Shown here: in pieces, positions 1-6,550 of the stretch | Layout of the letters: each line of letters opens with the position of its first letter | Numbering within the stretch: the first letter of the stretch is position 1 | Assembly (NCBI GenBank): GCA_946540705.1 | Contig: CAMNJD010000463.1 | Location: 1 to 11,833, forward strand | Direction of reading: 5' to 3' | DNA length: 11,833 bases | Source: an uncultured Ruminococcus sp. | GTDB taxonomy: Bacteria; Bacillota; Clostridia; Oscillospirales; Ruminococcaceae | Position numbers and translations under genes: made by a program | The notes under the pieces: generated by a model | The model's input: the letters and a program-made list of their open reading frames with translations, nothing else | Databases searched by the model: none | Told to the model about the DNA's origin: nothing

Positions 1-3
1 ATT

Positions 4-52
4 CTTAAGGGCTAGTAGCCCTTAAGCGGGAGTTTGAGGGCGGCGCCCTCAA
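4..52. repeat. Two adjacent perfect hairpins in non-coding DNA
   Basis: Positions 4-12 and 18-26 form a perfect 9-bp inverted repeat (CTTAAGGGC, 5-nt loop). Positions 34-41 and 45-52 form an 8-bp stem (TTGAGGGC, 3-nt loop). A third small stem, ATCGC/GCGAT with a GAA loop, lies at 91-95/99-103. None is followed by a convincing T-run, so they are not clear terminators. The cluster resembles an intergenic palindromic repeat family or the tail of a neighbouring untranslated region, but only one copy lies in this window, so repeat status is inferred. Apart from these hairpins and the terminator at 174-211, nothing else is recognisable in positions 1-271. Confidence 0.45.
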
Positions 53-173
53 TATAAATCCGTCGGAGACACTTTTTCTACAGACTGAGCATCGCGAAGC
101 GATACCTTATTCTATTTGACCGTTCTAAACCACCTTTTTTGTGCGAGAATCCACCCAAATCTTTATTAGCCCT

Positions 174-211
174 GAAAAAAATCCCCTGCGATCCGGGAGT
201 GAATCGCAGGG
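174..211 (-). terminator. Intrinsic terminator of the dockerin/GH16 gene
   Basis: On the minus strand a 9-bp perfect stem (CCCTGCGAT at 184-192 on plus, pairing with ATCGCAGGG at 203-211; 10-nt loop) is followed directly by GATTTTTTTC. A G+C-rich stem plus a run of seven T is the classic rho-independent form. It lies about 60 nt beyond the stop codon of the leftward glucanase gene, so it ends that transcript. Confidence 0.88.
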
Positions 212-271
212 AAGAGGGAGGTATTGATTCAAGCACACAGAGCATCTGTGATTTCGGAAACTGCAATGGGA

Positions 272-2056
272 TCAGCGGCCGTCCTTGTTGTAGGTGACCC
301 ACTGGTAGTATGCGGTCAGACCGGTTCTGCCGTTGAACGGCTTGAGCCACTCATCGACCTTGCGGCCGGGCCATGCATTCATCATGATCTTGCCGGGGGT
401 CTTGGGCACATCGCCCCACATGGTGTAGGCTTCCTTGCCGTCCACATACCATGTGATGTGGTCGGGCTGCCAGTCGAAGCCGTATCTGTGGAAATCCTGC
501 GAGGCATCAAAGCCGAGGTCATACATATACTCATGGCCGCCCTTGCCGTCGCGGTAGTAATTGAGCTGAACCTTCGTAGTGTCCTTGCCGAGGATCTCGA
601 TGTCGATCTCGTCCCACGGGTTTTTCTGGCCGTTGACAACATCGGACGGGCCGGTGTAGGTGAAGAACGAGGACACAACGCCGTCATTCTTGATTGCCTT
701 CATCGAGGTCTCGTAGTAGCCGTAGTGGTAGAAACTGTTGGTGCGGAACTCACCGCCGGAATAATTCGGATACCATTTTTCGTGGGTTTCGTAATCTTCG
801 CCGTAGATGTCGTTATGCTGATTATCCTTCGCATTGATGTTGAGCTCAAGCAGATTGTTCCGGATCGCAGCATTGTTCTTGGTCCAGTAGCAGTCAAACG
901 GTCTGCCGTTGCACCAGCCGTCGGAGGCGAAGAAGTCGCCTGCCTGACCCGCCGAGAAATTGGAAACCATTGTCGCATTGGCGTTCATGCCGTTATTCTG
1001 GTTCTCCTGTCCCTGCTGACCCTGCTTTGCCAGCTTCTCCAGCTCATCCAGCGTCATCGGATCCTGTGCGTTATCTGCCTTGTGATAGGTGACCCACTCA
1101 TAGCACGCGACCAGACCGGTATGGCCGTTGAACGGCTTGAGCCAATCGTCAACGCCGCGTCCGGGCCATGCGTTCATCATGATCTTGCTTGCGGTCTTGG
1201 GCATATCGCCGGTCATTTCACCGACGGCCTTGCCGTCCACATACCATGTGATCTTGTCGGGCTGCCAGTCAAAGCCGTAGGTGTGGTAGGCTTCGGCGGC
1301 ATCAAATCCCAGGTCGATCATCTGTTCATGACCGCCCTTGCTCTCGCGGTAGTAGTTGATCTGCATTTTCGTGGTATCCTTGCCAAGGATCTCAATGTCG
1401 ATCTCATCCCAGGGATTTTTCTTGCCGTTGATCACATCGGACGGGCCGGTGTAGGTGAAGAACGAGGACACGACGCCGTCATTCTTGATCGCCTTCATCG
1501 AAGTCTCATAATAGCCGTAGCTGTAGTATTTCTCCGTGCGGAACTCGCCGCCGGAATAGCCCGGATACCATGTACCGTGTGTCTCATAGTCCTCAGCGGT
1601 GATGTTGGGGTCATTGTTCCGGTCGATCCGGAGCTCCAGGTGATCGCCCTTGATCTGCGAATTGGTCTTATCCCAGTAGCAGTCAAACGGTCTGCCGTTT
1701 GTCCAGCCGGCGGAGGAGAAGAAATCGCCTGCATCGCCGGCGCGGAAGTTGGAGTACATAGTTGCAGGGAGGTTCGGCTCTCTGCCCTGTGCCTGCTCAG
1801 GATAGAGCAGTCCGTGCTTGAGGATTGTCAGATCCTTTGCATTGACTTTGCCGTCGCCGTTGAGATCGCTGCCCTGCGGCGCGCCGGAGGTGCCGAGCAG
1901 TGCGCTGACCATATCCCTCACATCCTGCACATTCGACTGACCGTCCGAGTTGATGTCCGTGTTCGTGCGTGCGAATGCACCGATCTGCACCGCGCCGAGG
2001 CAGATCGCTGACGCCGACAGAAATGCGGCGGCTCTGCGCATCGTTCTGGTTTTCAT
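272..2056 (-). CDS. Secreted dockerin protein with two GH16 lichenase-type modules
   Basis: A 594-residue predicted beta-1,3-1,4-glucanase (lichenase, EC 3.2.1.73-like) exported for cellulosome attachment. Residues 1-29 are a Sec signal peptide (basic start, hydrophobic core, Ala-rich end). Residues 34-84 are a type I dockerin with two calcium loops starting DINSDG and DLNGDG. GH16 module 1 spans about 98-350 and module 2 about 361-594, joined by a short Gln/Asn-rich linker. Each module keeps the family signature DEIDIEILG: nucleophile E218, helper D220 and acid/base E222, repeated at E483/D485/E487. Both also carry the WYVDGK and MMNAWPG motifs, so both look active. The ATG at 2056 is chosen over an upstream in-frame ATG because AAGGGGAG precedes it and the signal peptide begins there. 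The repeat period is 795 nt and the two modules are closely similar. The dockerin is N-terminal; no cohesin or scaffoldin gene is in the window. Substrate assignment rests on motif similarity only. Confidence 0.93.
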   Translation of the reverse strand: MKTRTMRRAAAFLSASAICLGAVQIGAFARTNTDINSDGQSNVQDVRDMVSALLGTSGAPQGSDLNGDGKVNAKDLTILKHGLLYPEQAQGREPNLPATMYSNFRAGDAGDFFSSAGWTNGRPFDCYWDKTNSQIKGDHLELRIDRNNDPNITAEDYETHGTWYPGYSGGEFRTEKYYSYGYYETSMKAIKNDGVVSSFFTYTGPSDVINGKKNPWDEIDIEILGKDTTKMQINYYRESKGGHEQMIDLGFDAAEAYHTYGFDWQPDKITWYVDGKAVGEMTGDMPKTASKIMMNAWPGRGVDDWLKPFNGHTGLVACYEWVTYHKADNAQDPMTLDELEKLAKQGQQGQENQNNGMNANATMVSNFSAGQAGDFFASDGWCNGRPFDCYWTKNNAAIRNNLLELNINAKDNQHNDIYGEDYETHEKWYPNYSGGEFRTNSFYHYGYYETSMKAIKNDGVVSSFFTYTGPSDVVNGQKNPWDEIDIEILGKDTTKVQLNYYRDGKGGHEYMYDLGFDASQDFHRYGFDWQPDHITWYVDGKEAYTMWGDVPKTPGKIMMNAWPGRKVDEWLKPFNGRTGLTAYYQWVTYNKDGR

Positions 2057-2101
2057 GATAAATCTCCCCTTGTTTTCGCAGTTCTGTTTTGCCGATTGTT
2101 T

Positions 2102-2119
2102 CCCGCATCCCCCTGCGGG
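2102..2119 (-). other. Hairpin in the glucanase 5' leader
   Basis: CCCGCA (2102-2107) and TGCGGG (2114-2119) form a 6-bp G+C-rich stem with a 6-nt loop, about 50 nt before the glucanase start. It would lie within the mRNA leader if transcription begins at either candidate promoter at 2136-2168. In the leftward direction no T-run follows, so it is not a terminator for this gene. A role in mRNA stability or attenuation is possible but unsupported. Confidence 0.4.
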
Positions 2120-2135
2120 TTTTCTTCCTGTCATC

Positions 2136-2168
2136 ATTATGCCACAGAACGGCGCGGAGATTCTAGCA
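2136..2168 (-). promoter_or_regulatory. Candidate extended -10 promoter(s) for the glucanase gene
   Basis: On the minus strand TGCTAGAAT (plus 2160-2168) and TGGCATAAT (plus 2136-2144) both fit the TGn-TATAAT extended -10 form. Neither has a good -35 hexamer at the usual distance, which is often the case for extended -10 promoters and also for promoters that need an activator. Either would give a leader of roughly 75-100 nt. The neighbouring AraC regulator is an obvious candidate activator, but I see no defined operator. Confidence 0.4.
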
Positions 2169-2199
2169 AAATTATCTGCAAAATAGAAAAATCATAACC

Positions 2200-3003
2200 T
2201 TATTTCGGCTTCATGAATCCGACCGTATAGAATCGGCTGCGGTATTCCTTCGGGGTCAGTCCGATCTGCTTGCGGAAGAGCTTGATGAAATAGCTCTGGG
2301 AGCTGAAGCCGAGGTAGCTGCTGATATCCAGCGCGGAAAAATCCGAGAATTGCAGCATATTTGCGGCCGCTTCGATCTTTTTCCGGTTGATATACTCGCT
2401 GAGCGGCATGCCCATTTCCCTGCGGAACATGCGGGAGATATACGGCGGGGTGCGCGAGACTGCCTCCGCGAGATCCTCGATCAGGATACGCTCGTGCAGG
2501 TGGTCGCTGATATAATCGAGCACTGCAAGCATCGTTTTCGTATACATTTTGCCGCTGTTGATCTGCCGCATGCGCTTGGTGAACGCGATCGTCATTTCAA
2601 AGTGGACATCGTTGATCTCGCTGACGGATTCGCAGCGGTCGGTGCGCAGGATATAGACGTCACTGAGGCTGTAGGCCTCCTCCGGCTGCATGCCGCCGTT
2701 GATGCAGAAGCGCGTGATCATGGCGATGCTGACGACCAGATGATACTTGAGATTTTGCAGCGGATCGTGACTGAGCGTGCCGAAGCCCTCTCCGCCGAGC
2801 GGTGTGAACAGCGTCTTGACCGTTTCGACGCTGCCCGAGCGCACGCTCTCATAGAATGCGATCTCCCGCTCAAAGGGCGCATGCCGGAAGCCTGTTTCCC
2901 GCTTGGTAAACAGATGCTCTGCGAGGGCGGTGCGGGTATCGAGGTGATAGATCTCATCCTCCTGCTGCGCCTCGTCCTGCGGGATTTTCATGTCATCTGT
3001 CAT
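2200..3003 (-). CDS. AraC-family transcriptional regulator
   Basis: A 267-residue regulator. The C-terminal third holds the two-helix-turn-helix AraC DNA-binding domain: HTH 1 at about 173-196 (ILIEDLAEAVSRTPPYIS) and HTH 2 at about 222-245, ending in the family signature LGFSSQSYFIKLFRKQ followed by IGLTPKEYR. The N-terminal part (about 20-150) is not a cupin that I recognise; it contains an LKYHLVVSIAMITRFCINGG stretch of a kind found in clostridial AraC proteins of unknown ligand. The ATG at 3003 follows AGGGAGG at good spacing. It starts only 28 nt after the recO stop with no terminator visible, and its stop lies 143 nt upstream of the glucanase. Local control of the glucan-degrading enzyme is plausible from position, but the ligand and targets are inference. 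Confidence 0.92.
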   Translation of the reverse strand: MTDDMKIPQDEAQQEDEIYHLDTRTALAEHLFTKRETGFRHAPFEREIAFYESVRSGSVETVKTLFTPLGGEGFGTLSHDPLQNLKYHLVVSIAMITRFCINGGMQPEEAYSLSDVYILRTDRCESVSEINDVHFEMTIAFTKRMRQINSGKMYTKTMLAVLDYISDHLHERILIEDLAEAVSRTPPYISRMFRREMGMPLSEYINRKKIEAAANMLQFSDFSALDISSYLGFSSQSYFIKLFRKQIGLTPKEYRSRFYTVGFMKPK

Positions 3004-3031
3004 GCTCGGTTCCTCCCTTCCGTGATTTCAG

Positions 3032-3814
3032 TCAGACTGCTCCGGCGGATCCCGGTTCCCCGCTGCCGGTCAGCTCCCGGTAAAATTTCAGCGTATGGAA
3101 TGCGCCGCCGAGCTGATGCAGCAGAAAATGCTCGGTGTATTCCGCGAACTGCGGCAGCGCCTCATTTTTCAGCCGGAACTGGAACAGCCGGTCATATTCC
3201 GAGAAGATCACATGCCGCACCGCCTGCAAGACCGATGCGCTCCCCGGCACATCCTGTGCAGCCGCCGCTTCGGAGCCGGCGCAGTCCGCACAGACAAAAT
3301 CGGCCTGCTCCATGCGGAACAGCACGCTTGCCGGGAGATATTCCCCGCAGCTTTTGCAGCAGAGCATGTCCGGCATCAGTCCGAGCTCCGTCAGCAGGCG
3401 CAGTTCAAAGACCGCCTTCACCATCATCGGCGGGCGGTCATGCTCAGATAAATGATGCAGCGCATAACAGAACAGCCGCAGAAGCTGCGGCTGCGGCTGA
3501 TCGGTCGCGGTGCGGCGGATCAGCTCTGAAAAATAGGATGCAAGGGCAAGCGCTTCGAGATCGCTGCGCAGCCCGTAATACAGGTTCAGCGAAACGGCAC
3601 TGTCGAGATAATACCGCTCGCCGCTCTGCCGCAGACAGTATTCGCCGTAAGCGAAAAGCTGGGTCAGTGCGGCATATTTTGCGCCGGGCTTTCTTGCACT
3701 GCGCGCCCGCACCGTGCGGATGCCGTGCTCGGTCAGCAGATCAAGGAGCTTGTCCGCCTCGCCGTAGGCTGTTTCACGGATGACCAGTCCCCTGACGGTC
3801 AGATGTGTCGGCAT
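3032..3814 (-). CDS. recO: DNA repair protein RecO
   Basis: A 260-residue RecO. In the RecFOR pathway it binds single-stranded DNA and SSB and, with RecR, loads RecA. The N-terminal OB-fold region (about 1-80) has the usual opening, VRGLVIRETAYGEADKLLDLLT. The helical C-terminal part carries a four-cysteine zinc site, C153/C156 and C175/C178 (an extra C152 adjoins), typical of Gram-positive RecO. The start was moved from an upstream in-frame ATG to that at 3814 because the RecO homology begins there and GGAGGG lies 8 nt ahead. The start lies inside the end of yqzL (41-nt overlap). Position directly after era and yqzL matches the Firmicutes order. Length is normal for the family. Confidence 0.95.
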   Translation of the reverse strand: MPTHLTVRGLVIRETAYGEADKLLDLLTEHGIRTVRARSARKPGAKYAALTQLFAYGEYCLRQSGERYYLDSAVSLNLYYGLRSDLEALALASYFSELIRRTATDQPQPQLLRLFCYALHHLSEHDRPPMMVKAVFELRLLTELGLMPDMLCCKSCGEYLPASVLFRMEQADFVCADCAGSEAAAAQDVPGSASVLQAVRHVIFSEYDRLFQFRLKNEALPQFAEYTEHFLLHQLGGAFHTLKFYRELTGSGEPGSAGAV

Positions 3815-3956
3815 CGGTTCTGCCCTCCAGCTTTGCGCAGCAGCTCCGGTAGGCCAGATAGGCCGGCACGCTGCCGCTCTCACAGAATGCGTCCCAGCTC
3901 TGCCGGACGCGCTTTTCTGCCATATAATTTGTCAGGAATTCGTTTTCGTTCCGCAT
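3774..3956 (-). CDS. yqzL: YqzL-like small protein between era and recO
   Basis: A 60-residue protein. The pattern SWDAFCESGSVPAYLAYRSC (about residues 19-38) fits the W-x2-F-x2-(S/T)-G-x4-Y-L-x-Y core of the YqzL family, whose members sit between era and recO in Bacillus and Clostridia. Function is unknown. AAAGGAGG, an almost perfect Shine-Dalgarno sequence, stands 8 nt before the ATG. The C-terminal tail is longer than in the Bacillus protein (about 47 residues) and overlaps the recO start by 41 nt in another frame, so recO has its ribosome site inside this gene and is probably translationally coupled to it. Confidence 0.8.
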   Translation of the reverse strand: MRNENEFLTNYMAEKRVRQSWDAFCESGSVPAYLAYRSCCAKLEGRTDADTSDRQGTGHP

Positions 3957-4016
3957 ATGCTATGCCTCCTTTTGGGGGTAGTATATGCGGTTTTCTGCTG
4001 ATTTTACACGGAAAGA

Positions 4017-4928
4017 TCAGGAATCGCTGTTCAGGCCGAACTGCTGCAAAATGGCACCGCGGTTGCGCCAGTCCTCCTTGACCTTGACCCATGTCTGGAG
4101 GTTGACCTGAATGCGGAAGAACTTTTCGAGCTCTCTGCGCGCATTCGCGCCGACCTTTTTCAGCATGGCGCCGTTCTTGCCGATGATGATGCGCTTATGC
4201 GATTCCTTCTCGCAGTAGATCAGCACGGAGATATTCAGGATATCCTTGTCCTCGCGCTCGGAGAACTGCTCCGTCACGACGGCGATGCCGTGCGGCACCT
4301 CATCCTGAAGCAGATAGAGGAGCTGCTCCCGCACGATCTCCGATGCCAGCACGCGCTCGGGCTGGTCGGTCAGCATATCCTCCGGGAAATAATGCGGCCC
4401 GGGAACAGCCATGCCGAGCAGCTCGTCCAGCACATCCTGCACGCCGTCATTTTTCGTGACGCTGACGGGAATGAGCGTTCGCGGGTGCCAGCGGTTTTCC
4501 GCCTGCATCAGCAGCGGCGCGAGCTTGGATTTCTCGCTCAGCAGGTCGATCTTGTTGTAGAGAAAGATGACCGGCGTGCCCTGTTTTGTGAGGTTGTCGA
4601 GCATTGTCTGCTCCTGCTCGCCGACCGGTCTGGTGCAGTCCTGCATGAAGATCACGCAGTCGATATCGGAAACTGCCTCTCTGGCGGCCTTGAGCATCTG
4701 GTCGCCGAGCTTTGTCCGGGCGTGATGCAGACCCGGGGTGTCCGTAAAGACAAGCTGGGTGCTGCCGATATTCCGGATGCCGGTGATGCGGGTGCGGGTC
4801 GTCTGGGGCTTGGGGCTGACCGACGCGATCTTTTCGCCGATCAGCGCATTCAGCAGCGATGATTTGCCCGCATTGGTATGTCCCGCGATCGCGGCAAAGA
4901 GGATCTTTGTATTTTCGTTATGCTCCAT
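4017..4928 (-). CDS. era: GTPase Era
   Basis: A 303-residue Ras-like GTPase that binds the 3' end of 16S rRNA and acts in 30S subunit maturation, at the ribosome and inner membrane face. GTP motifs: G1 GHTNAGKSS (16-24), G2 around TTRTRI (43-48), G3 DTPG (63-66), G4 NKID (125-128), G5 region SVTKNDG (156-162). The C-terminal KH domain has IIIGKNG (247-253). G1 differs from the common GRPNVGKST but keeps G-x4-GKS. An upstream in-frame GTG at 4934 lies within the Shine-Dalgarno sequence (AGGAG), so the ATG at 4928 is the better start. It begins 2 nt after the ybeY stop (TGAgcATG), which implies coupling. dgkA and cdd, which lie between ybeY and era in Bacillus subtilis, are absent. Confidence 0.97.
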   Translation of the reverse strand: MEHNENTKILFAAIAGHTNAGKSSLLNALIGEKIASVSPKPQTTRTRITGIRNIGSTQLVFTDTPGLHHARTKLGDQMLKAAREAVSDIDCVIFMQDCTRPVGEQEQTMLDNLTKQGTPVIFLYNKIDLLSEKSKLAPLLMQAENRWHPRTLIPVSVTKNDGVQDVLDELLGMAVPGPHYFPEDMLTDQPERVLASEIVREQLLYLLQDEVPHGIAVVTEQFSEREDKDILNISVLIYCEKESHKRIIIGKNGAMLKKVGANARRELEKFFRIQVNLQTWVKVKEDWRNRGAILQQFGLNSDS

Positions 4929-4930
4929 GC

Positions 4931-5440
4931 TCACTCCTGCTCATCCGGGACGATATAGCTGGTATCGCGGGAGAATCCGAGCTTTTCGAGCACAGACTCT
5001 TCCTTTTCGCGCATCTGGCGCTGCTCAAGCGAGGACTTCTCATGGTCATAGCCCAGCAGGTGCAGCATCGAATGCACCGTCAGGAACGCGACCTCGCGCT
5101 CCAGCACATGCCCGTACATCTTTGCCTGCTTGACGGCCATTTCCATAGAGATGACGATATCGCCGAGCAGCACATAGCCGTTCTCGGCATTGATCTCCAG
5201 ATGATCGCCCTCACAGAGCGGGAAGGAGAGCACATCTGTCTCCATGTCCTTGTTGCGGTACTGTGCATTCAGCTTGCGGATCTCCTCGTTATTGACGAAG
5301 GAGACACTGACCTCGGTATCGTGGCCGAAGCCTTCTGTCGTCAGAACTGCCTGACAGCAGCGGCGGATCAGCAGACGGATACCGACCGGGATTTTCACCT
5401 CATGCTGGGTGTCTTTGATGTAAACTTTCAGCTTAGCCAT
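4931..5440 (-). CDS. ybeY: Endoribonuclease YbeY (rRNA maturation factor)
   Basis: A 169-residue zinc-dependent single-strand endoribonuclease involved in 16S rRNA 3'-end processing and ribosome quality control. The metal-binding motif H-x3-H-x5-H is present as HSMLHLLGYDH, with H123, H127 and H133. The family strand TDVLSFPL (68-75) and the LLGDIVIS segment (91-98) are also present. The ATG at 5440 is chosen because the protein opens with the normal MAKLKVYIKD strand there; the longer open frame upstream runs inside phoH. AAAGGA lies about 11 nt before it. Its start overlaps the phoH stop by 8 nt. Confidence 0.96.
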   Translation of the reverse strand: MAKLKVYIKDTQHEVKIPVGIRLLIRRCCQAVLTTEGFGHDTEVSVSFVNNEEIRKLNAQYRNKDMETDVLSFPLCEGDHLEINAENGYVLLGDIVISMEMAVKQAKMYGHVLEREVAFLTVHSMLHLLGYDHEKSSLEQRQMREKEESVLEKLGFSRDTSYIVPDEQE

Positions 5441-6425
5441 TTCGATTCTTTTTCCTTTCATGAATTTGGGCGGTTTTATGGTCATAATTTGCATACGCGG
5501 TAATAATATCCTGAACGAGCTTGTGGCGCACGACGTCCTTCTCATTGAACTGATGGATGACGATATCATCCACGGACTTCAGTACGCGCATCGCTTCGAT
5601 CAGGCCGGAGCGTTTGGGGTCGGGCAGGTCGATCTGCGTGATATCGCCGGTGATGACCATTTTGCTGCCCTCGCCCAGCCGCGTGAGGAACATTTTGATC
5701 TGTTCAGAGGTCGTGTTCTGCGCTTCATCGAGAATGATGAATGCGTTATCGAGCGTTCTGCCGCGCATATACGCGAGCGGCGCGATCTCAATGACATTTT
5801 TTTCGAGATTCCGCTCGACTGCCTCCGAGCCGAGCATTTCAAACAGCGCGTCATACAGCGGCCGGAGATAGGGGTCAACCTTATCCTGCAAATCGCCGGG
5901 GAGGAAGCCGAGCTTTTCGCCCGCCTCAACGGCCGGTCTGGTGAGAATGATGCGGCTGACCTCATGCGCTCTGAGCGCCTTGACTGCCATTGCAACGGCG
6001 AGATAGGTCTTGCCCGTGCCGGCGGGGCCGATGCCCAGCACGATCGTATTCTCGGCGATCGCGGTCAGATAGTGCTTCTGCCCGACGGTGCGCGGCCGCA
6101 CGGGCTTTCCCGTGACGGTATAGCTCACGGCATCGGATGTCAGCTCCCTGACCTCCTGCGCCGCGTCGTCCGCGACCATGCCGACGACATATCGCACGGT
6201 CTGGTCGGTCAGGCTGCCGCCCTGCTCGACATTCTTCAGCAGCACATCCATTGCCTGTGCTGCCTTCTCGACATCCTGTTCGGCTCCGGTGATCTTGACG
6301 CCGGTGCCGCGGTTGACGATCACAACATGAAACTGCTTCTGGATCATGTTGAGGTTTGCATCATAGGTTCCGAATACTGCGGCGATCTGGTCGGGATCCG
6401 CCGCGTTCCAAATACGTTCTGCCAT
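5433..6425 (-). CDS. phoH: PhoH family ATPase
   Basis: A 330-residue PhoH-like protein (PhoH-L type): an N-terminal KH-like region (about 20-65) followed by an AAA-like P-loop ATPase domain. Walker A is GPAGTGKT (133-140) and Walker B IILDEAQN (230-237); VITGDITQIDLP (257-268) is the sensor-like family motif. The cell role is thought to lie in RNA metabolism with YbeY, with which it is very often paired; the exact reaction is not settled. The start at 6425 has AAGGA 10 nt upstream and gives a normal N-terminus; the longer frame upstream crosses the promoter at 6516. It heads the tightly packed phoH-ybeY-era-yqzL-recO group. Confidence 0.96.
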   Translation of the reverse strand: MAERIWNAADPDQIAAVFGTYDANLNMIQKQFHVVIVNRGTGVKITGAEQDVEKAAQAMDVLLKNVEQGGSLTDQTVRYVVGMVADDAAQEVRELTSDAVSYTVTGKPVRPRTVGQKHYLTAIAENTIVLGIGPAGTGKTYLAVAMAVKALRAHEVSRIILTRPAVEAGEKLGFLPGDLQDKVDPYLRPLYDALFEMLGSEAVERNLEKNVIEIAPLAYMRGRTLDNAFIILDEAQNTTSEQIKMFLTRLGEGSKMVITGDITQIDLPDPKRSGLIEAMRVLKSVDDIVIHQFNEKDVVRHKLVQDIITAYANYDHKTAQIHERKKNRNG

Positions 6426-6504
6426 GCGTTTTTTTCCTTTTGTATGCTCCTTTATTTCAAATCGTTTTCGGGCGGCCGCACTGAAAAAATGCGCACTTCC
6501 CATA

Positions 6505-6550
6505 AAACTATTTCCATTATACCACAAAACGTTTGAAAATGGAATAGTTT
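6505..6550. repeat. Imperfect inverted repeat around the phoH promoter
   Basis: AAACTATT-T-CCAT (6505-6517) pairs with ATGG-AATAGTTT (6539-6550): 12 bp with one bulged T and a 21-nt loop. The loop contains the phoH -10 box region and a central AAACGTTT palindrome. It touches the yqfD stop codon. It could be a weak terminator for yqfD, an operator over the promoter, or both. Confidence 0.5.
6516..6524 (-). promoter_or_regulatory. Extended -10 sigma-A promoter of phoH-ybeY-era-yqzL-recO
   Basis: On the minus strand TGG-TATAAT (plus 6516-6524) is a perfect -10 hexamer with the TGn extension. The -35 region is poor, as expected for an extended -10 promoter. The start point would fall near 6509, giving a leader of about 84 nt before phoH. 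It separates the housekeeping genes from the sporulation pair yqfC-yqfD upstream. Confidence 0.72.

Noticed and set aside
224..2011. A 595-codon open frame on the plus strand, antisense to the glucanase
   Set aside because: It mirrors the real gene and itself shows the duplicated pattern of the GH16 modules. It has no recognisable protein family and is explained by high G+C at codon positions.
2102..2125. Hairpin plus TTTTCTT read as a plus-strand terminator
   Set aside because: No plus-strand gene lies upstream, so a terminator there has nothing to end; it is listed as a leader hairpin instead.
2350..3783. A 477-codon plus-strand frame across araC and recO
   Set aside because: It spans two well-supported genes on the other strand and has no coherent domain.
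3957..4016. TATACT box between era and yqzL as a promoter
   Set aside because: There is no usable -35 or TG extension, and the spacing fits simple operon read-through.
5460..6536. A 358-codon plus-strand frame opposite phoH
   Set aside because: PhoH motifs on the minus strand are unambiguous; the antisense product has no domain and would cross the phoH promoter.
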